From contig CAMWUW010000004.1 of NCBI GenBank assembly GCA_947177525.1, forward strand, positions 1 through 64,000: DNA of 64,000 nt. Reading direction: 5' to 3'. The notes beneath the pieces are model-generated. The model had not been told where the DNA came from, made no database searches, and worked only from the letters and a program-made list of their open reading frames with translations. Positions 58,819 to 64,000 of the stretch are shown here, one piece after another (position 1 is the first letter of the stretch; each line of letters begins with the position of its first letter). Source of the DNA: an uncultured Bacteroidales bacterium. Lineage in GTDB: Bacteria > Bacteroidota > Bacteroidia > Bacteroidales > UBA932. The position numbers and the translations under genes are program-made.

Positions 58819-59238
58819 TCAGAGCAGCTCCCTCAAAGAAAGATAATAATTCTCCTTGCTTCTCATGACAGCTATATCTTCTTCCGAATGGTCATCATAA
58901 CCGATGAGATGAAGAATTCCATGCACTATTACCCTATTAAGTTCATCATTGAATTCAGTACCATACTCAATCGCGTTTTCCCGCACACTGTCAACACTGA
59001 TGAAAAGGTCACCGGAAAGACGGTCTCCTTCACAATAGTCAAAAGTTATTATGTCAGTAAAATAATCATGCTGCAGATAACGCTGATTCACATCCAGGAT
59101 ATAATTGTCTGAACAAAATATAACAGAAATATCTCCTATTCTCCTTATTTCGCTTTCGGCAACCAAACGAAGCCATTTTCCCGTCAGTGTCTTCGAACGG
59201 AAAATAAAATCAGTATCCTCAAAATAATAAGAAATCAT
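58819..59238 (-). CDS. ybeY: rRNA maturation endoribonuclease YbeY
   Basis: LNRVIVHGILHLIGYDDHSEED (HGxLHLxGYDH motif). Confidence 0.96.
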   Translation of the reverse strand: MISYYFEDTDFIFRSKTLTGKWLRLVAESEIRRIGDISVIFCSDNYILDVNQRYLQHDYFTDIITFDYCEGDRLSGDLFISVDSVRENAIEYGTEFNDELNRVIVHGILHLIGYDDHSEEDIAVMRSKENYYLSLRELL

Positions 59239-59418
59239 GCTGCAAATTTTTCTGCAAATCTACAAAAATATATAAGAAGGCGGTTTTATTATCCGACGAA
59301 AGTCCAATTATCAGGCACAATAAAACAAATAGATAAAAGGATGGGCAAAAAATTTGAAATAAAAAATATAATTTCTAACTTTACCGGGCAAAATGGAATA
59401 TAAAAACTAACGATCAAT

Positions 59419-60108
59419 ATGGAAATCAAAAAGTCAGAAAAAGCAAGCTTGGAAAACAAGAAACTCCTGTTCGTTGAAATAGGACTTGTAATTGCTTTGG
59501 GTATAACCCTCTTTTGCTTTGAGTGGACAAGCAAGGAAACAAGTGTCGCTGTCCTTGAAGACACGACTGAAATCCTCGTGGAAGAGGAAATCATATCCAC
59601 ACAGATGGATACTCCTCCGCCACCACCTTCAGCACCTCAGATTCCGATTCTTTCAGACCAGATTGACATCGTGGACGATGATATCCAGGTTGATGACGAC
59701 ATGTTCATGAATCTTGAGGATGACGGAAGCCTTCAGGTAGAAATCAGGGACTACGTTGAAGTTGAAGAGGAAGTAGTTGAAGAAGAGGCGATTCCTTTCC
59801 AGCTCGTTGAGGAGAAGCCTTCATTCCAGGGCGGAGATGCAAACCAGTTCTCTAAATGGGTGAACTCAAGGCTTGAGTATCCTGAAATCGCAAAGGAAAA
59901 CGGTGTACAGGGACGTGTGACCCTGCAGTTCACAGTTGAGAAAGACGGAAGTGTAACCAAAGTGAAAGTGCTCCGCGGTGTTGACCCTTCACTTGACAAG
60001 GAGGCCGTCAGAGTAGTTTCTATGTCACCGAAATGGAAACCAGGAAAGCAGAGGGACCGTGCAGTTCCGGTAACATACACCTTCCCTGTTATCTTCCAGT
60101 TGAGATAA
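59419..60108 (+). CDS. TonB family energy transducer
   Basis: N-terminal TM, PPPPPSAP, EYPEIAKENGVQGRVTLQFTVEKDGSVTKVKVLRGVDPSLDKEAVRVV. Confidence 0.95.
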   Translation: MEIKKSEKASLENKKLLFVEIGLVIALGITLFCFEWTSKETSVAVLEDTTEILVEEEIISTQMDTPPPPPSAPQIPILSDQIDIVDDDIQVDDDMFMNLEDDGSLQVEIRDYVEVEEEVVEEEAIPFQLVEEKPSFQGGDANQFSKWVNSRLEYPEIAKENGVQGRVTLQFTVEKDGSVTKVKVLRGVDPSLDKEAVRVVSMSPKWKPGKQRDRAVPVTYTFPVIFQLR

Positions 60109-60130
60109 TTTGATGCACAGCATCAGATAT

Positions 60131-60164
60131 AAAAGTGTGGCTATTTTAGTGTAGTCACACTTTT
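60131..60164 (+). terminator. intrinsic terminator downstream of tonB
   Basis: aaaagtgtg ... cacactttt + T tract. Confidence 0.75.
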
Positions 60165-60187
60165 TGTTATAAAATACAGATTAATTT

Positions 60188-61375
60188 ATGAGTGAAATCA
60201 AAGCAGAATACAAAGAAAGGGCAGTATTTGTCGGAGTCATCAAACAGGGAGACGACGAGAGACAGGTCAATGAGTATCTTGATGAGCTTGAATTTCTTGC
60301 AGAAACCGCCGGCGCCACAGGAATAAAAAGATTTGTCCAAAAAGTGGACAGACCGGACTCCAGAACATATATACGCAGCGGAAAACTTCTGGAAATAAAG
60401 GAGTTCATAAGCGAGAACGAGATAGATGCGGTAATTTTTGACGATGAGCTCTCCCCTACCCAGCTAAGGAATATAGAACGTGAGCTGAATATCAGAATTC
60501 TTGACAGGACAAACCTTATTCTTGATATTTTTGCTCAAAGGGCAAAGACTGCATACGCAAAGACGCAGGTAGAACTTGCTCAATATCAATACCTTCTCCC
60601 CAGACTGACAAGGATGTGGACACACCTTGAAAGACAGAAAGGAGGAATCGGAATGAGGGGACCGGGCGAAAGTCAGATAGAGACAGACAGGCGAATAATC
60701 CAGGACAAAATATCAAAACTCAAGGAACAGCTGAAAAAAGTGGACAGGCAGATGGCCTCACAACGCGGAAACAGGGGTTCTTTGGTGCGTATTTCGCTCG
60801 TTGGATATACAAACGTAGGTAAGAGTACCCTGATGAATCTTTTGGCCAAAAGCGACGTATTTGCAGAGAATAAATTATTTGCTACTCTTGACACCACTGT
60901 ACGGAAAGTCGTAATAGAAAATGTACCTTTTCTGCTCAGCGACACTGTCGGATTCATAAGGAAACTCCCTACACAGCTCGTAGAAGCGTTCAAGAGTACT
61001 CTTGACGAAGTAAGGGAGGCGGACATTCTCATGCATGTAGTGGATATTTCGCATCCTAATTTCGAGGAACACATCAAGGTTGTGGAGGAAACACTGAAGG
61101 ATATAAAAGCCATAGACAAGCCTATATTCGTCATATTCAATAAAATAGACGCATATAGATATGAGGAGTATGATGAGTTCTCCCTTGAGCCTAAAAAGCA
61201 GGAAAACTATTCCCTCGAAGAATTCAAGAACAGCTGGATAGCCAAAGAAAACACTCCTTGCATCTTCATTTCTGCGAAAAACAAGACAGGAATAGACAAA
61301 CTAAGAGGTGACCTATACAAAATGGTGGCGGAAATACACGCAGGACGCTATCCGTTCGACAATTTTCTCTGGTAA
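60188..61375 (+). CDS. hflX: GTPase HflX
   Basis: RGPGESQIETDRR; VGYTNVGKSTLMNLL; LSDTVGFIRKLPTQLVEAFKSTLDEV. Confidence 0.97.
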   Translation: MSEIKAEYKERAVFVGVIKQGDDERQVNEYLDELEFLAETAGATGIKRFVQKVDRPDSRTYIRSGKLLEIKEFISENEIDAVIFDDELSPTQLRNIERELNIRILDRTNLILDIFAQRAKTAYAKTQVELAQYQYLLPRLTRMWTHLERQKGGIGMRGPGESQIETDRRIIQDKISKLKEQLKKVDRQMASQRGNRGSLVRISLVGYTNVGKSTLMNLLAKSDVFAENKLFATLDTTVRKVVIENVPFLLSDTVGFIRKLPTQLVEAFKSTLDEVREADILMHVVDISHPNFEEHIKVVEETLKDIKAIDKPIFVIFNKIDAYRYEEYDEFSLEPKKQENYSLEEFKNSWIAKENTPCIFISAKNKTGIDKLRGDLYKMVAEIHAGRYPFDNFLW

Positions 61376-61415
61376 AAAGCTGGTAAATACTTTCCGAACC
61401 AATAACACTTTCTAT

Positions 61416-61447
61416 AAAAAAGATGGCGGCCCGCCTGGACCGCCATC
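61416..61447 (-). terminator. intrinsic terminator downstream of sdhB
   Basis: gatggcgg/ccgccatc stem with T6 on the minus strand. Confidence 0.8.
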
Positions 61448-61467
61448 ATTGTATATTCAGAATTGTC

Positions 61468-62247
61468 CTAATCCTGGAATTTAGCGCAAAGGAACTCTCT
61501 GTTGAGACGTGCTATATGAGAGACAGTAATGTGCTTAGGGCACTCCATCTCACACGCACGGGTATTGGTGCAGGCACCGAAACCGAGCTCGTCCATTTTG
61601 GCAACCATTGCCTTGGCACGCTTTGCAGCCTCAACCTTACCCTGAGGAAGAAGCGCAAGAGAACTTACACGTGCAGATACGAACAGCATTGCCGAACCGT
61701 TCTTGCAAGTAGCCACACAGGCACCGCAACCGATGCAGGCAGCACCGTCCATGCTCTCCTCAGCCTTCTCGTAAGGGATAGGAATAGCATTTCCGTCCGG
61801 AACTCCGCCGGTACCCACAGAAACATATCCTCCTGCCTGAAGAATCTTGTCAAATGCCTGACGGTCAACAACAAGGTCCTTGATTACAGGGAAGCCTTTG
61901 CTTCTCCAAGGCTCAATGGTAATAGTGTCACCATCCTTGAATTTACGCATGTGGAGCTGGCATGTAGTAACCTCATCATCAGGTCCGTGAGCACGGCCAT
62001 TGATATAGAGTGAACATGCTCCGCAAATACCCTCACGGCAATCGTGGTCAAAAGACACAGGGCCAGAGCTCTTGCATCCTTTCTCCACAGCAACCGGATC
62101 AGCACCCTCGGCGATGAGCTGCTCATTAAGAATATCGAGCATCTCGAGGAAAGAGCTGTCAGGAGATATATTTTTTACCTGATATGTCTCAAACTTTCCT
62201 TCTGCCTTGGCGTTTTTCTGACGCCATACTTTCAATGTCAAATCCAT
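61468..62247 (-). CDS. sdhB: succinate dehydrogenase/fumarate reductase iron-sulfur subunit
   Basis: [50 protein letters not shown]. Confidence 0.96.
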   Translation of the reverse strand: MDLTLKVWRQKNAKAEGKFETYQVKNISPDSSFLEMLDILNEQLIAEGADPVAVEKGCKSSGPVSFDHDCREGICGACSLYINGRAHGPDDEVTTCQLHMRKFKDGDTITIEPWRSKGFPVIKDLVVDRQAFDKILQAGGYVSVGTGGVPDGNAIPIPYEKAEESMDGAACIGCGACVATCKNGSAMLFVSARVSSLALLPQGKVEAAKRAKAMVAKMDELGFGACTNTRACEMECPKHITVSHIARLNREFLCAKFQD

Positions 62248-62252
62248 TTCAA

Positions 62253-64000
62253 TTAGTCTTTATAGTTTCTGGTGACAATCTTGATATTCTCATAGTTGAG
62301 AGGCTCCTTATGAAGCTCAGGCTCAACGTTATCTCCCTTATACTCCCAAGCTGCAACGTACATGTAGTTCTCGTCGTCACGCTTGGTCTCGCCGTCCTCG
62401 GTCTGCATCTCCTCACGGAAATGACCTCCGCAAGACTCGTTTCTGTTCAGCGCGTCACGGGCCATAAGCTCACCTATTTCAAGGAAATCCGCAAGCCTGA
62501 GAGCCTTCTCAAGCTCCTGGTTGAACTCACCGTTCTCACCGGCCACATAGACATTCTCCCAGAACTCCTTGCGCAGCTCCTGGATAAGTTTGATTCCTTC
62601 TTTCAGACCAGCCTCGTTGCGGGCCATTCCGACATGCTCCCACATGATATGTCCGAGTCTCTTGTGGATAGAATCAACTGACTCCTTGCCCTTGATGCCC
62701 AGAAGTTTGCTGATCTTGTTCTTGACAGCCTTCTCGGCCTCTGCAAACTCAGGTGCATTGATGTCTGTCTTAGGCTCCTTGAATTTAGAGGCAAGATAAT
62801 CACCTATAGTGTAAGGAAGGATGAAATATCCGTCAGCAAGTCCCTGCATGAGGGCCGAAGCACCGAGACGGTTTCCGCCGTGGTCAGAGAAGTTGGCCTC
62901 TCCGATTGCATAAAGACCAGGGATGGTCGTCATAAGGTTATAGTCAACCCAGATACCTCCCATTGTGTAGTGGATAGCCGGATAGATCATCATCGGCTCC
63001 TCGTACGGGTTGGTATCGGTAATCTTCTCGTACATCTGGAAGAGGTTTCCGTAACGGGCCTTGATGACATCCTTTCCGAGACGCTCGATGGCTGTCTTGA
63101 AATCAAGGAATACGGCAAGTCCTGTCTCATTTACTCCGAAGCCGGCATCGCAGCGTTCCTTGGCAGCACGTGAAGCCACGTCACGAGGCACAAGGTTACC
63201 GAAAGCCGGATAACGGCGCTCAAGATAGTAGTCACGGTCTTCCTCAGCTATCTGTGAAGGCTTGATCTGATGCTTGCGCAGCTTCGCTACATCTTCCATC
63301 TTCTTCGGCACCCAGATACGTCCGTCGTTACGGAGCGACTCTGACATAAGGGTCAGCTTTGACTGCTGCTCACCGTGCACCGGAATACAAGTAGGGTGAA
63401 TCTGAGCGAAACAAGGGTTGGCAAAGAACGCACCCTTCTTATAGCACTGCCATGCAGCAGAACCGTTGCTGTTCATTGCATTTGTAGAAAGGAAATATGC
63501 ATTTCCGTATCCTCCGGTCGCGATTACAACGGCATGTGCGCCGAATCTCTCAATCTCTCCGGTAACGAGGTTTCTGGCAATGATACCCTTGGCCTCTCCG
63601 TTAATGAGCACAAGCTCAAGCATCTCATGACGAGGATAGCTCTTGACTGTACCGGCCTTGATCTGGCGGTTGAGAGCAGCGTATGCACCGAGAAGAAGCT
63701 GCTGTCCGGTTTGTCCGCGCGCATAGAAGGTACGGCTTACCTGCGCACCTCCGAAAGAGCGGTTTGCAAGAAGTCCGCCGTACTCCCTTGCGAAAGGTAC
63801 ACCCTGCGCCACGCACTGGTCAATGATGTTGTTGCTCACCTCTGCAAGACGGTACACGTTGGCTTCACGGCTACGGTAGTCACCTCCCTTGATGGTATCA
63901 TAGAAAAGTCGATAGATTGAGTCATTGTCATTATGGTAGTTCTTTGCGGCATTGATACCTCCCTGCGCGGCAATCGAGTGCGCACGGCGAGGAGAATCGC
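62253..64000 (-). CDS. sdhA: succinate dehydrogenase/fumarate reductase flavoprotein subunit (truncated by window edge)
   Basis: Reading frame continues past the listed Met at 63857 to the window end ([27 protein letters not shown]...); [42 protein letters not shown]. Confidence 0.96.
   Translation of the reverse strand, partial: DSPRRAHSIAAQGGINAAKNYHNDNDSIYRLFYDTIKGGDYRSREANVYRLAEVSNNIIDQCVAQGVPFAREYGGLLANRSFGGAQVSRTFYARGQTGQQLLLGAYAALNRQIKAGTVKSYPRHEMLELVLINGEAKGIIARNLVTGEIERFGAHAVVIATGGYGNAYFLSTNAMNSNGSAAWQCYKKGAFFANPCFAQIHPTCIPVHGEQQSKLTLMSESLRNDGRIWVPKKMEDVAKLRKHQIKPSQIAEEDRDYYLERRYPAFGNLVPRDVASRAAKERCDAGFGVNETGLAVFLDFKTAIERLGKDVIKARYGNLFQMYEKITDTNPYEEPMMIYPAIHYTMGGIWVDYNLMTTIPGLYAIGEANFSDHGGNRLGASALMQGLADGYFILPYTIGDYLASKFKEPKTDINAPEFAEAEKAVKNKISKLLGIKGKESVDSIHKRLGHIMWEHVGMARNEAGLKEGIKLIQELRKEFWENVYVAGENGEFNQELEKALRLADFLEIGELMARDALNRNESCGGHFREEMQTEDGETKRDDENYMYVAAWEYKGDNVEPELHKEPLNYENIKIVTRNYKD

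Noticed and set aside
1-64000. CRISPR array, integrase, transposase or prophage genes
   Set aside because: None seen; no regularly spaced repeats and no recombinase-like translated ORFs in the window.

Overview
The window is a typical Bacteroidales-type chromosome segment, judging from SusC/SusD pairs, BACON/LamG lipoproteins, NigD, SprB-like RHS proteins, fused SecDF and TAnnTTTG-type promoters. Most of it is housekeeping: rsmA, secDF, dnaE, thiL, glyS, folK, a suf block, ruvA, mnmG, ybeY, tonB, hflX and sdhBA. Accessory content includes a GH95 enzyme, a SusC/SusD + GH18 + LamG polysaccharide-utilization locus (20.1-28.7 kb), and a large RHS polymorphic-toxin-like locus (28.8-44.3 kb). The RHS locus has one full-length RHS gene, at least three displaced core-fragment/tip cassettes, and a candidate immunity gene after each tip. 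The observations I rate highest are: (1) a 78-bp repeat with 9-bp direct repeats at the exact RHS core/tip junction of all three displaced cassettes, absent from the intact gene; (2) two parS-like palindromes (GTTCCACGTGGAAC), one at the ruvA stop codon and one inside mnmG, flanking a ~630-bp non-coding gap; (3) a nigD / ECF sigma / TM + beta-barrel protein operon resembling the described dual membrane-spanning anti-sigma (Das/Dma) systems; (4) a G9 tract in the 5' coding region of susC; (5) several families of intergenic palindromic repeats and a candidate small RNA at the left edge. All assignments come from reading translated sequence and motifs; no database searches were run.
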